64,000 nucleotides of DNA from Cydia pomonella. Taxonomy: Eukaryota > Arthropoda > Insecta > Lepidoptera > Tortricidae. The stretch spans positions 2,418,001 through 2,482,000 of the forward strand of contig NC_084716.1 of NCBI RefSeq assembly GCF_033807575.1. Direction: 5' to 3'. Position 1 is the stretch's first letter; every line of letters begins with the position of its first letter. Both the position numbers and the translations under genes were made by a program. Below are positions 52,641 to 64,000 of this stretch, in pieces. The notes under the pieces were generated by a model. The model saw only the letters and a program-made list of their open reading frames with translations, was not told where the DNA came from and did not search any database.

Positions 52641-53542
52641 TATTAAAATTATTAATGAGCTCTAAATTTGACTAACATTACGCTTGACTTTTTGCATTGA
52701 AAAATATGTAAATGAGTATTTTTGCAAGATTTTGTACAAGGGGAAATAATAAATAAAAATCGGCCAAGAGCATGTCGGGCCATGCCCATTGTAGGGTTCC
52801 ATTCTTTTAGAATAGACTAAACGGGGGCTATCATTAAGAGGCTGTCAACACCCAATGTCCTTGAAATTGATGTTACTTAAACAGTTTTTTAAGAAAGACT
52901 ATTTGTTTTAGTCAAGTAAGAAAAATATATGTTCATATTAATTATATTTCAAAGACCGTGGTTGTACTCGATACATGATTGAACGAAATCGGCTCGATAG
53001 AAAATAATCGCAAAGATTGGTCTTAAAATCACAATTAAACGGTTTTATGTCTTTATTGTTTTGACTTATGGGTCTGCAATTAAAATCACAATTTCAAAAC
53101 ATTTATATCTAAACCGCTATTGAGTAAAATATTACACTAATAATCCACTTTTTTTTTAAAATAATTTTCTTATTATTCCCTTGCCCAGGCCCAGTAACAT
53201 GCGACAGTGCTATCTCATTTACTCCGATACAAATAGACAGTGTGCGCGCTTTAGGTATTGACAGCCTCTTAAGTATCATGTATATTACAAGCATAAGGGG
53301 GAGTTAGAAGTTATAAAGCAGCGTTTATAAGCGACAATGGTGGCACGAAAATTAAATAAAGGAATATTTTAGTCCTTCAGACGTCTGGATTAAAAATGCA
53401 ATGAGATATCAGATTCAGATTCTTTTTAGATATTTATTACACAGCATACGATTGCATTACAAATTACATTCATGTCAATTTATATCAATCTATATTGTGA
53501 TCGTCAAAAATAAATTCTAATAATGACTAGAAATAACATAAT

Positions 53543-53909
53543 CAGAGCCTGTACATTTTATGCCGTCGACAGAAAAATGACGTCACGCTACATAGAGTAT
53601 GATTCCAATTAGTATTTTCGTAATAATTAATCATTTGTCAACGTCTTTAGGTAACTGATACATATACTTGACAACCAGTATAGAAACGTCTAACTGACTT
53701 TCATTTTATTGTCACACAAATAAATAATAGATTATTAATTTATGAAATAATACATATTTTTGGTTTTTAACAGCGTAACAAGCTTTTATTCACGTAACAA
53801 GTATTTAGTATGATACCCATCAATAAGTAAGTTATCTAAATTTGTAGTAACTCCCTGTATGTTAAATTGCGTCATTTTTGCGTCAACGGCATGAAAAGTA
53901 CGGGCCCTG
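53543..53909 (-). mobile_element. hAT-type MITE, copy 2, inverted, 8-bp TSD
   Basis: 367 bp, reverse complement of copy 1. The ends are CAGAGCCTGTACATTTTATG and CATGAAAAGTACGGGCCCTG. It is flanked by exact AACATAAT on both sides (53535-53542 and 53910-53917). The length is within one base of copy 1. Confidence 0.93.
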
Positions 53910-54523
53910 AACATAATAATCCAGATAGCAACAATTATTAAATGGACGTCAACAACATCTCATTGTCATCTTTTCTTAAATATCGCGTGTGTCACCGAAA
54001 CAACTTGAACTGTTAAGTAGGCACATTATTAGTAAAAATAGCAACACAGCTGACACCAAGTACACATTGACTTTGCAAATAAGGTTTATAAATTGACAAT
54101 GACAGGTAAGGACCAATTTATACTAATTACAAAAGGACGGAAGAAAGCATTATTTGCGATAAATATTAGTGTTAAAGCTGAGCTTAGCAGTGAAAGCAGA
54201 TGTAACATGTATATGATTTGTGCATGAATAGCAATGTCTATTACAATTTCATATATTCATATATATAAGTATTTGTTTTTTACCGTCAATAGTTTTTTTT
54301 TACATAATTCGTAATTTAATCCCTAGTAAAAGTATTATAACCGATTTTTCTGTTCAATCAACATGGAACTAATGTTAATTTAGATCAGCATTCTAACAGA
54401 TTGTCGCTTACGAATTTTTATTTTTTTAATTGCTAAGAAGCCATAGAATATCTATCCTAAGATGTTCAGAAGTTTTTAGCTGGAGTTAGACGTATCCCGC
54501 CAAGTAGTAGTTTTAAATAAATA

Positions 54524-54552
54524 AATAAATATTATAGGACATTATTACACAG
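54524..54552. repeat. SINE tail stub
   Basis: AAATAAATAAATAAATATTA runs into TATAGGACATTATTACACA, then stops abruptly. This is the 3' tail of a minus-strand SINE with the rest missing, so it is either an extreme 5' truncation or a deletion. Confidence 0.7.
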
Positions 54553-54815
54553 TTTTAACACTCGTGGACGGAGTTTTGTGTTTATAACGCATATTTATGA
54601 GCAAATTGTCGTCTAGTAACCATAAGCCTACTTGGGGACTAGGTTGATATGTGTAAGATTATCCCTTACAGAAACATTCAAATTTTCAGCTAAGCCGCGG
54701 ACGGAATGGCGACAGTGGCGGGGCAAGACCAACATTTTATGTAGGTACATTTAGCGAGGCCCTCTGGTTGCGCAAGAAATAATGAATATTTTTATAGACC
54801 GCGATCCAGGAACAA

Positions 54816-54925
54816 TTTCATGACCAATCGCCTCCCGGCTGAAAACTCGTGTAGTGGTTAACGGCTAGGTATGATGAACCCTCGTGGACGTCAGCTGCCG
54901 TTCCGTTGGTGGGTTGAGGAATGGC
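54816..54925 (+). repeat. Repeat shared with 10078-10170
   Basis: The blocks AATCGCCTCCCGGCTGAAAA, GTGGTTAACGGCTAGGTATG and GGACGTCAGCTGCCGTTCCG match the 10078 copy. Here it is not followed by the GGTTAACC MITE. Confidence 0.75.
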
Positions 54926-54959
54926 AGCCGCCGAAACACGTAAAACAAAAATAAATTGT

Positions 54960-55350
54960 CATCGCCTCCCGTTTGATACTTTGTCAAATGATAGTTCAGA
55001 TGCTGTTGTTAATTAAAAAAAATCGTCAGTTATATCGCGGTGGTAAGAACATCAGCTGGTCGCATGAACATGTAAAAAATAAGCGCTATGCCTTTTATGA
55101 TAGCAATAACAAATCATGAAACTTTGCATGTAGCATTCCATCAGGCGTAAACGCCTGAAAAGCCATCAACGGATTACGCAATTTACACATTAGGCATACT
55201 TTGCCGCACATAAATTGGTAAGGCGTATATTTTTTACATGTTCATTTTACAGCTGACTGTATTTCCACCGCGATAGAACCGGCTGACGGTTCTTTTAGTT
55301 TAAAACAGCATCTAAACTATCATCCGACAAAGTATCAGCCAGGAGGCGAT
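54960..55350. mobile_element. Foldback element, CATCGCCTCC ends
   Basis: The left end CATCGCCTCCCGTTTGATAC then TTTGTCAAATGATAG is mirrored by CTATCATCCGACAAAGTATC then AGGAGGCGATG. Inside are TTTTTTACATGTTC/GAACATGTAAAAAAT and CCACCGCGAT/TCGCGGTGG pairs. Arms total about 120 bp with mismatches. Confidence 0.82.
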
Positions 55351-55676
55351 GACTGACGAAATATGCTCCTGGCCCGCGGTCTATTACGTTGTCCGAGATG
55401 TACTTATTGGAGGCGCGAGGCCCCTCGGACCGCGAGGCCGCAGGCGGTGGCCCCCGTCGCCCACGCCTAACGCGAAAGGCGAAAGTATAAGGGTTTCTAG
55501 TTTACTATGGAACTTTAAAAGTAGCTTCCGTAAGCGACATTTAAGTAGAATGCTCCTAAAATGTTCATGGACAATCCTTACCTGTGACGGCATTACATCC
55601 ATCCATTTTGTTCAAAGAAGTTGGTTCTGCGCTGAAACAAACGCTTTCCTATAGATATCCAATCAAAAGTAACGCA

Positions 55677-56725
55677 GTCGCACCAGTGACCGACAGGGAA
55701 CCAGTAATCAGACATTTCCTAGTTGCGATTTTTCCATACAAACGCTCTCAACTGTTTCGTCCCTGGATTTTTAACCTTGAGCAATGATTTTTTCAAATAA
55801 GATAAATATCATCAATATCTGTCCCGCTATGTTTTGCTTTTTTGGATTATTTTATTTTGAAGAAACTTACAGCGCCTCGAATATCGCAAAAACCACCGAC
55901 ATGGGCACTTTATTTCATGGAAATATAGGTTAAATTTGCACAACGAATATTTTTCTGTATTCGAACTTAATCCTTGTCACTTTGACATAAAGTGCCCATG
56001 TCGAGTACTAGTGCAGCGTCGAGCACTAGTACTTCTAATTATACAAATACGACAACAAATATCCAAAAAATCAAAACATAGCGGCATAGGTAGATTATTT
56101 CTTCCTTTTGCAGTTTCTAAAATTTCATAAATATTGGTTGCGTTTTGGAGAACGAAACCTCGATTTTTGAGGTTTTCGCGTGGTAATTTTAGTCCGAGCT
56201 GCAGTTGTCCTTATCGCATGCACGCACTCCTGCCCATCGCAGCGCAACAGAAACATAGCTTCAAAAATTCACTAGCTAGGAATTGCTCTTAATTTTTAAG
56301 AGGGAAGAATAGCTTTGCGATCATAAAGAAATAACGGTACTTTTCCTATTACATTCCATTTCAGGAGAAATCAATTTCAAACACGCGGGATGGAATATCC
56401 TACGTTTCCTCCCGTGGTGCGCATACTATTTTTCTGCTCCACGGAGGCGGAAAGCGGCAACTTCGTTTAGCGCAGCGGGAGCAAAGTTGACGCTTTCCGA
56501 CCGGAGGGCAGAAAAAACATTTTCTCTTTTATATCGACCAGTACGTGCTATATTTCCCTCTTAACCAAGAAAATAGGGTAGGAAGTCGATTTCATAATGT
56601 GGCAATACTATCCATACAGTAGCTGCACAGTGTTGCCGTGTTAGATCGGGTTCCCTTCCCCTTATTTTCTTAGATAAAATTTAAAATGTCGGGTTACTGG
56701 TTCCCTGTCGGTCACTGGTGCCACT
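55677..56725. mobile_element. 1.05-kb TIR element
   Basis: The left end CGCACCAGTGACCGACAGGG then AACCAGTAA is mirrored at 56690-56725 by TTACTGGTTCCCTGTCGGTC then ACTGGTGCC. A second internal pair, CGACATGGGCACTTTAT against ATAAAGTGCCCATGTCG, lies at 55896-56004. No transposase frame was recognised. Confidence 0.75.
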
Positions 56726-56732
56726 ACATTAC

Positions 56733-56874
56733 ATACAGTCGTCATCAGTTATATCGGAGCGGCCTACGTGCTCATAAATATCTGAACACGCACTCTAGCG
56801 CCTTGACAATAGAGGCGTGTTCAGATGTTTGTGAGCATCTCGGCCGGTCCGATATATTTGATGGCGACTGTACA
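56733..56874. mobile_element. MITE, GTACAGTCGCCATCAGAT family
   Basis: The ends ATACAGTCGTCATCAGTTAT and ATATTTGATGGCGACTGTAC mirror each other. Internal ATATCTGAACACGC is mirrored by GCGTGTTCAGATGTTTGTG. It begins only about 8 bp after the 1.05-kb TIR element. Confidence 0.85.
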
Positions 56875-57431
56875 AGAAATTTTGGTATGTTTTTTTTCCG
56901 TACTTTTTGTTATATTTGTGAGAAATTAGCTTCGAATAATATTAACTTTTAATCAACATCGTTTTTTTACAAGCTTCAGTTGTAAACTATCAAGATATTG
57001 TTTTTTTTTTTATTGGTATGTCAAAAATATTTAAGGACGGTATATAAAAGAGGTGTAATTAATGATATGTACATGATACGAAATGGACACATCAAATGTA
57101 GGCAGAAAAGATTAAATTTATGAAAACATCCAAGAAGTTAACACGAATCAAGTTAATGACAAAATAACGAATATCGTTAAATACTTTAGTTATAAGTTAA
57201 TTATTCTAAATAGCCAGGGCAGAAATAGGACTCAGAAAATATGACTTCTAAATGAATGAGTGATACACCTGAGCGCAATGAAAAGAGGTCACTTAGACAT
57301 TTCTATAGAATGTGACCCGTCTTCATCACTCTCAAGTGTAGGTACAGTAAAACTATCCGCATAGCAGCCCTTAGAACCTACCGCGAAACGAAAATTGAAA
57401 TTGCGTAATCTGTCTCTCCAACGTATAATAT

Positions 57432-57685
57432 TTGACGATCGGTCTGGCCTAGTGGGTAGTGACCCTGCCTATGAAGCCGATGCTCCCGGGTTCAAATCCT
57501 GGTAAGGGCATTTATTCGTGTGATGAGCGCGGATATTTATTCCTGAGTCATGGGTGTTTTATATGTATAGCAACTATAGCATATTTATATATTATATATA
57601 TCGTAGTCAAAAGTACCCTCAACGCAAGCCTTATTGAGCTTACTGTAGGACTTAGGCAATTTGTGTAATAATGTTTATTTTATTA
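57432..57685 (+). mobile_element. tRNA-derived SINE, near full length
   Basis: Head TGACGATCGGTCTGGCCTAG, B-box GGGTTCAAATCCTGG, GTGTGATGAGCGCGG, TATATATCGTAGTCAAAAGT, tail GTAATAATGTTTATTTTATT. It is similar to 11578-11835. Confidence 0.9.
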
Positions 57686-57860
57686 TAATAATCGAGCGAT
57701 GGAGAGGCAGATAAAGAAATCCCGATTTTCGGTTTTCGCGGTAAGGCGTCTGCATAACCTCAGGAAGGGTGCTAAGCGAATATATTTGCTAACTGTAAAA
57801 TGAAATGCTTGTAGTGCCACATAGACAGGAAAGTGACATGTGTACTCATGGCTGTAATTA

Positions 57861-58030
57861 GGTGGGTCCACACAGAGCGAGCATACGCGCGTGGCAATTT
57901 CCTAGTGCACAAACGGCTAGTGTAGACGCGTCTCGGCCGAAATGGCGCACGCATTTTCCTCGCCCGAGCGCACCGCGTCGGCCGAAGAACGTCTACTACA
58001 CTGACCGGTTTGTGCCGTGTGGACCCGCCT
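57861..58030. mobile_element. 170-bp MITE, TIR GGTGGGTCCACAC
   Basis: The ends GGTGGGTCCACACAGAGCG and GTGCCGTGTGGACCCGCC mirror each other. Internal GGCCGA and CACAAAC/GTTTGTG pairs fold further. The local GC content explains the overlapping open frames on both strands. Confidence 0.8.
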
Positions 58031-58138
58031 ATTTACTTTCATGTCAAAACCCGCAGGAAAATTTTGTCGATTGGCATCGTAAGATAAGGATGGTCTTGTC
58101 AAAAAGCGCCTACAGCAGCGTTAGTACACTAATGGTAG

Positions 58139-59053
58139 CAGTGGTTCCTAACCTTTTTGTACCCTATCGCCCTTGAAGCCTAGCGTTTCGTACGGACTGG
58201 CGTTGAAAAAAACCCCGGAAAAATAAGGGAAACTATCTAAGCGGCTCGTTTTTTTTTCAAGTTTCTTTCGAAAAAATGCAAAAAAGTTACAATACTTCCG
58301 AAAAATCGAATAAAGCAAAAAAAAACAAGTTTTTTCTTTAAACTTCTGTATTTTTCAATATGTACTTAATTAGGAATTAAAATAGGTAGGTTAATGTGTT
58401 AGTTTCTAGCTTTTTATTGTCTTTGACACTGCTGTCATCACTCAGCACTGGCATTGTGTATTAAGTGTTTAGTTTTTCTGAATAAAACTGAAAAAAAAAA
58501 AATTGTGAAATTTCCGAAAAAAAAAAAAACATTTTTTTTTTTCGGGAATTTTCATCCCTAGTACGGATACTAAAGCTCTAAGAACATTTTATTTAGTTTG
58601 GTAAAGAGGTGTTATCGTTAACTATGCCTATAGGTATATCTTTACTTATTTTGTTAATTAGTATATTTTTTAGTTTTAGTTTTATTTAATATTAGTTTAA
58701 TTTTTAAGTAGTTTTATTTTATGGCTAGTTTAGTTTTAATTTTATACCTTATTTTGATAATTTACGTAAATTCATATCGACATTTTCACTACACTAAATG
58801 TCTTTATTGAAGAGTGGATGCACGAAATACTATAAAAAACACTGTATATATATATTTTTATAAAATGAAAAAATTCTGGATTCCATTTTCTAATCCTGAC
58901 CCGATAATATGCATAGGTAAAGCAAGAAAATATTTTTCCATATCAGTCCAGGAATCTTCGAAAAATCGGGTAATGAAAATATCCCTAATAAGTCGGTAAA
59001 TCAAAAACCAGGGCTCATTTCTCTAACCGCATTTCCGAGATTCGGAACCACTG
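58139..59053. mobile_element. Possible hAT-like element, CAGTGGTTCC ends
   Basis: Left CAGTGGTTCCTAACCTTTTT resembles ends seen in hAT elements. GGAACCACTG ends at 59053. The 10-bp ends are exact mirrors, but the flanking 8-mers do not match, so a recent clean insertion is not supported. The interior is AT-rich with no transposase. Confidence 0.4.
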
Positions 59054-59498
59054 CACAGTGCACACAGCGCCCTCTTTCGACAAGCAACACCGACTACGCC
59101 AAGCAGAAGCCAAACAACTTACAGCTTGTCTTTGTCACTACGGTCCCCGAATACATTCCTGGGGCTGTAGGTTTTGGAAGACTTCTCGTGCTTGGCTGGA
59201 CACCAACAGAAATCAGTGTTAAGAAGCGCATTTTGGTGACGTCACTGTAAGACTTCGCTCTAGATATGTTACACGCGTGCGGTGGTGAGAGATAAAATAT
59301 ACGCTATGATCCCACTCCCCACTAAAACTAGCTCTGGGGCATGTATACTTACTTTACTCTTTGGGGCGTGTATGAGTTAAAATGAAAAAAAAATATCACA
59401 AAAAAAAAGACATTTTTTCGTTATTTCTGGTTGTACTTGTATTTGAAAACCAAAACAGGCTTTGAACTATGTAATAATTACCTACAAAAAATGTTTAG

Positions 59499-59627
59499 GT
59501 ACAGTCAGCGTCAAATACTTTGTAGCAGTCAAAGTGGCCAAATAGTTCGGTACACCATACTAAATATATGGTGTACCGAACTATTTGGCCACTTTGACTG
59601 CTACAAAATATTTGACGCTGACTGTAC
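59499..59627. mobile_element. 129-bp near-perfect palindrome, copy 2
   Basis: Same sequence as 42573-42701 with a few changes, again GTACAGTCAGCG at one end and CGCTGACTGTAC at the other. Here the long flanking direct repeat seen at copy 1 is absent. Confidence 0.92.
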
Positions 59628-60975
59628 AAACTACAACCGCTTTCTCAATCCACCAACGTAGCGGCAGCTGACATTCACAAGGAATCACTATACATGTCCC
59701 TTAGGCACTTTAAGAGTTATAAATTATAACAAACATAATTTGTACCTGGCTATGGGTTTATCAGTGATATTATTTCTTATCAGGATCTTACAGTGGCTAC
59801 ACCATTTAAATTAGCTTTACGAGGTTTCCCGCATTCGTAATACCCACATTCACGTTCTACGCCTAGAAATTACTATAAGGGCGATTTCAGACAAGTGTAC
59901 GCGTAGCATATAGACCAAATGTAGGGAAATGTGACGCTGGTGTAAGCTAAAACGCCGAAACGACCGTATACGGCAGAAAAATAGGTTAGTCTGAAACCGC
60001 TCTAAAATTAAATTGTCAATTGTGAATTTGCTTCATCTAATATGGCGAACGAATCTACAATAATACGCAAAAAAACTGATCACTTTGTAGAGAATTCATA
60101 CAGTAACTTATTTTAATTGGTCTAGAGTATTCGTAAATGTGGCATGTACAGAAGTATATGTACTAAATATATAAAATGTAATAAAAACGATCACTTACCA
60201 CTGGTTATAACTCCTCCAAAAGAATTATTGAATTTTGGGGTTTCTTGTGAATGCTGAAATGTGAAATAAAATTATATAAAATTACATTCCCGCGCAGATA
60301 ATTTTCTAAGTGGATTTTTATGTTTTAATCAGTTGGGCCATTAAAATGTACAGTAAAGGATTTAGATATTAAAAACAGAAGGACAAAATATCAAATTAAA
60401 TTTAAATTTAACTACGTATTTCATGTTATTTAATATAATAACATGAAATAAAAACAGTAATCTGAGCAATTATACAACGTTTAGGGTGTTTTCCCAACAT
60501 TTAGTGGTAACCTGAAAAACTATTACCGGACCTGTTTGTGTTTGATGTTTCATAGAAAGCAGTTAGCGCATTAAATGTATGGAACAGTTAACCTTTAATA
60601 TGGAATTTGAAATGAAACCACATAGAACAAAATAGTTCAATATGAGCTACATAATTTATGACCCCACAGAGTATGGTGAAACTGCAAAAAACACCCCATA
60701 TTACATACATTTAAGCCATTTAGTGAAAGAATGTTTACTAACGTAACAGAACGGAAAGACATCTCTCTTGAGCCCTGAAATAGAAGTACATACATGGGAA
60801 TAACCTGGAACGGAGCGCCTTAATATTCTGTATTCAGCTACTTTAGTGTGGCCGTTTTAAACATAAGTTAGTTTTCTTAATAAATGTAGATGTGGGTTTA
60901 AATCCCACATTGGCCACAGTTAATCACAGTTATTTTTTGTGGTAGAACAGTTCTATAATATTGCTATAAGAATAA
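59628..60975. other. AT-rich stretch, little recognised
   Basis: No gene is seen. A short hairpin occurs at about 60417-60452 (TATTTCATGTTATT mirrored by AATAACATGAAATA). The sequence around 60892-60915 (GTGGGTTTAAATCCCACATT) looks B-box-like but has no matching SINE body. Confidence 0.4.
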
Positions 60976-60979
60976 TTAA

Positions 60980-61113
60980 GATGGACAGACGACCTTATTA
61001 AGGTCGCCGGAAGACGCTGGATGTGGGTCGCTTCCAACCGGTACATGTGGAGGTCCAAGGGGTAGGCCTATGTTCGGCAGTGGACGTCTTATGGCTGAGA
61101 TGATGATGAAGAA
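60980..61113 (+). pseudogene. RTE-like retrotransposon 3' end
   Basis: Coding-like remnant AGGTCGCCGGAAGACGCTGG then GTGGGTCGCTTCCAACCGG, AGGCCTATGTTCGGCAGTGG and ACGTCTTATGGCTGAGATGA, ending in an ATGATGATGA-type tail. The frame (VAGRRWMWVASNR) is interrupted by stops. The GGCCTATGTTC(G/A)GCAGTGGACG block is a common end of RTE-type elements in moths, as I know it. A shorter relic with the same phrase is at 50265-50295. Confidence 0.65.
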
Positions 61114-61329
61114 TAATTGAATGCAGTCGTCAAATTAATTAATATAAAAGAGAAAAATTGTTATCGAAGCAAAATTTGCTTTAGCTTAATTGTTTTGTTT
61201 CATTAAACAAATTAGTTTTCGAATATTTCAGGTCCTCTGTTCTACCACCATAATGGATTAATATGGTTATCACTACTTAAGGAACAGTTTGTGAAAATGC
61301 TATCCGTTTCGTCCCATTGAACTGCCATT

Positions 61330-61445
61330 TAAGGCCATTTGCACCAATCTCGAGTTAGCCACTCTGAGTTAACTGTTAACTCAGGGTTAAATTGTACTGG
61401 AAACACGAGTTTAACTGGTTAACCTCGAGTTAGTGGCTAACCCTG
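61330..61445. mobile_element. Diverged GGTTAACC-type MITE
   Basis: Blocks GCCATTTGCACCAATCTCGA, GAGTTAACTGTTAACTC and TAACTGGTTAACCTCGAGTT resemble 5372-5505, and the element has the same self-complementary plan. Confidence 0.65.
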
Positions 61446-62549
61446 ACGTGGGTCTACGGAGTAAGTATTGAATTCGAATTAATTAATAATTAGATCTCAA
61501 TACCTCGAGGCATTCGAGAGGTTAAAGAATAAATTATTAATAAGCATTACAGACAAAGAAATTAGACACCCACAGTATGTTATTCCAAATATTACTGGAA
61601 TTTTTAAACTAGTAGTGTTGTTTAACAGCTGATGCCATGTACTGTACAGTAACTACATAGTCAAGGGTCTGTTAATCTAGTTACAATAAAAAGCATGGAG
61701 GGTGTTCTGCCTTTTCACCGAAGTTTTATTGACCGAATTTCAACCCAACCAACTTTTCGCAGATGATTTACTTTGACAACCAACATTCGGCAAACTTTCA
61801 TTATGGCAACGTTTTACTTGGTAGAATTATTGTTTAGTAGAATATTATTGCTGCAAAAATTGGCTATATCAGTCACCTGAGAGCGATCCAGCGACGCTCT
61901 CAGCGGTAGAACGCAGTTGCTGTGGTCGAAAACGGCTAGGAGAGATGATGATGATTATGACATACAACATTTCTAATACATTTATTTCACCAAATCATTC
62001 ATTTGGCTAAAAAATTAATACAATAACGTCTAGTCATTTAACAGACACAAGATAGGTGCGACGACGAGCGAAGCGAGAAAGCTAACAGCGTCAGGATCGA
62101 CTTTTTTGCATCGAACGATGTTAGGTTACAAAAATAAACTTATGATGCTTCATATTAGACTTGCAAAGTCATTCTGCTATCTAAAACATTACATTTAAAA
62201 AAATGTATTTTTAAGTTGCTGTCCAAAAATACAGTTTGCTAACTTAGGAAATAATACGAATTATTATGTGATGTGAGTTGCTACTTGATCATTCGGCCAA
62301 ATTATGCGAAGAATTGGTTGGGAAATGACATTCGGCAAAATAATTTTCGGCCATAATTCAGAGAACCATCATGGATATGTACCGCGCAAACTAGGTACTT
62401 CTCTTTTGAAAATTCTTTGAACGTTTTTATCCACACCGCAGTTAACTTTTGTGGATCAACACTGTGCAACATTAGATACTGAGTTGTTGGTCTACAAAAG
62501 GTAACTATGGTGTGGAAGTAGCTTTACAATAAAAAAAAAAACTACTCAC
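61446..62549. other. Flank or intron of the minus-strand gene
   Basis: If the minus-strand exon continues to a downstream exon, this is its intron. It holds a short retroelement-like tail at about 61868-61960 ending in GATGATGATGATTATG, and a GACGAGCGAAGCGAGAAAGC stretch at about 62060. I found no supported exon here. Confidence 0.4.
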
Positions 62550-63480
62550 CTCCATTTCTCTCAAATTCCTCATAACCGTGTGAATATCATCCTCGAGCGC
62601 ATCCTCCTTCCGATGATTCTCTTTCTTGTTAACCTTCTTATCACTCACTTTGTCTTTCGAAGGCACTTCACACTTATTAGGTTCACTTTTATTCTCTTCT
62701 ATCACTTCAACGTCACTGCTACTATCGTCTACGGCCACCACTGGTTCTTGCTGAACGTCTCCTAACGGATCTAAATCGGATATAATCACTATTTCTTTCT
62801 TCTTCTTGACTTCCGGTGGTCTTTTATCAGGTTTAGCGAAGGTCGGGGAATGGTGAACGGGAACTAGAGCGGGCCGGGGTATGTTGTTCTCCGATATTCT
62901 CATACTTTCTATCTGTTTCTTGGTTAGTTCTTCTTTAGTTAACGTCGGACTAGGTGCTTCTTTTTTGTTTGGGAAGGTAGTATCTACATGTAACGGGGTG
63001 TCGACTCTCTTGTCTTTGACTTGAGGTTTGTCTTTCGGTTTATGTTTGTCTTTTTTAGCCATTTCGTTGAGTACCGCTGGAGATTTGACTCTTATGAGCG
63101 GTTCTTTGGAAGGCGGATTGGTCGGTTTCTTCTCTTTCTGGACGACCGGGGTTATTGTTATGCTGCCTATGCTGTTGGGAACAAAGTCTTCCTTTTTGGG
63201 TTCGGGGTCTTTTTTCTCCGGCTCGACAATTAAGTCTTTGCTTATGGAGAAGGAGTTTATTATGTTCCCGAAGACAGATGTGGTCTTTTTGTCTTCGTCA
63301 GTGTTTTCTATTGGCTTGACGCTGGTGGTGACGGTGAGGGAGCTAGGGAAGTGTATGGACTCGGTCATGGTGGGCAGCGGCGGGGCGGGCGCGGGCTGTA
63401 GGGGGGGGGCGGGCGCGGGAGCGGACACAGAGGACGAGCGCTGTCGCTTCACATCTGACACTTTTAGTTCTTTGCTGAGA
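62550..63480 (-). CDS. Internal exon, Lys/Pro-rich protein with SIM-like motifs
   Basis: On the - strand the exon follows an acceptor TTTTCTTTTCAG and ends at GAG|GTGAGTAG, giving one base plus 310 codons. It opens LSKELKVSDVKRQRSSSVSA, continues with a proline/alanine repeat (APAPAPPLQPAPAPPLP) and long lysine-rich, proline-poor stretches (KKDKHKPKDKPQVKDK), and ends DDIHTVMRNLREME. Residues 230-235 (IVIISD) and 257-260 (VEVI between SSSD and EE) fit the consensus of SUMO-interaction motifs next to acidic residues. No folded domain is apparent, so it is probably a disordered part of a nuclear or chromatin protein. I do not recognise the gene. The earlier start at GTG (63461) is not real, because the frame is open to the acceptor. 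Plus-strand frames across it are shadows. Confidence 0.85.
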
Positions 63481-63599
63481 CTGAAAAGAAAATTTTACAT
63501 ATGAAAAAATATATATATGTCAGAGATGTAAGCTGCCATTTTTGCTAACAGCTGCCAAGAATGCATACAGAATGTTAACTAATGTAATAATTAAAAAGT

Positions 63600-63685
63600 G
63601 GCTGTGACATAATCGGACAGACAGACGGACATGACGAATCTATAAGGATTCCGTTTTTTGCCATTTGGCTACGGAACCCTAAAAA
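63600..63685 (+). repeat. Truncated 9591-type repeat
   Basis: CAGACAGACGGAC, then TTTTGCCATTTGGCTACGGA and ACCCTAAAAA. Only the right-hand end of the family is present. It lies in the upstream intron of the minus-strand gene, 120 bp from the exon. Confidence 0.7.
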
Positions 63686-63741
63686 TCTAAAATAGTCAAA
63701 AAATCGAAAATAGTCAAACAAACATAGCTGTAGGTAATATG

Positions 63742-64000
63742 CAGGGCCCGTACTTTTCATGCCGTTGACTACAAATTTAAATAAGTTACTTATTGACAGG
63801 TATCATAATAAATACTTGTTACGTGATTAAAAACTTGTTACGCTGTTAAAACCAAAAATATGTATTATTTCATAAATTAATAATCTATCATTTTATTTGT
63901 GTGACAATAAAATGATAGTCAGTTAGACGTTTCTGTACTGATTGTCAAGTATATGTATCAGTTACCTAAAGAGGTTGACAAATGATTAATTATTACGAAA
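63742..64000 (+). mobile_element. hAT-type MITE, copy 3, cut by window end
   Basis: Starts GCAGGGCCCGTACTTTTCAT as copy 1 does and follows it to the last base. Compared with copy 1 it has lost about 33-40 bp just inside the left end (the AAAAATGACGTAATTTAACA region). The left flanking octamer would be GTAATATG; the right end is outside the window. Confidence 0.88.

Noticed and set aside
63021..63504. 158- and 70-residue plus-strand frames
   Set aside because: Shadows of the minus-strand exon. They lack any domain and cross that exon's acceptor site.

Overview
The window is nuclear DNA from an insect, almost certainly a moth or butterfly. The evidence is an AT-rich background packed with repeat families typical of Lepidoptera: tRNA-headed SINEs, many short inverted-repeat (MITE-type) elements, and 5'-truncated non-LTR retrotransposon tails. 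Protein-coding genes have GT-AG introns. There is no operon structure, rRNA, CRISPR array or convincing free-standing tRNA gene.

One gene is read almost end to end. On the + strand, 26754-39560 holds eleven exons of an Fe65/APBB-family adaptor: a WW domain followed by two PTB domains. Family members bind the cytoplasmic tail of amyloid-precursor-like proteins through PTB2. All exon junctions keep frame and yield 512 residues up to the stop. The N-terminal exon(s) were not found and lie upstream, possibly outside the window. The splice structure includes a 6-nt microexon (34588-34593) in PTB1, at the position where the neuron-specific mini-exon of mammalian FE65 is known. Two of its exons (the WW exon and the first PTB2 exon) are each followed by decayed tandem copies in the next intron.

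A second gene is represented by one 931-nt internal exon on the - strand (62550-63480). It encodes a lysine/proline-rich, probably disordered protein with two SUMO-interaction-like motifs. I could not name it.

Layout: 1-26.7 kb is repeat-rich flank or 5' intron. It holds an 85-bp minisatellite, SINEs, palindromic MITE clusters and a multi-level nested transposon at 21.9-25.6 kb. 26.7-39.6 kb is the Fe65 gene with TE debris in its introns. 39.6-62.5 kb is gene-poor and repeat-rich: two 129-bp near-perfect palindromes, an internal tandem duplication carrying a later retrotransposon insertion, and hAT-type MITEs with clear 8-bp target duplications. 62.5-63.5 kb is the second gene's exon. The window ends inside a third copy of the hAT-type MITE.

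All boundaries were set by eye from sequence. No database search was available, so family names for repeats are descriptive.
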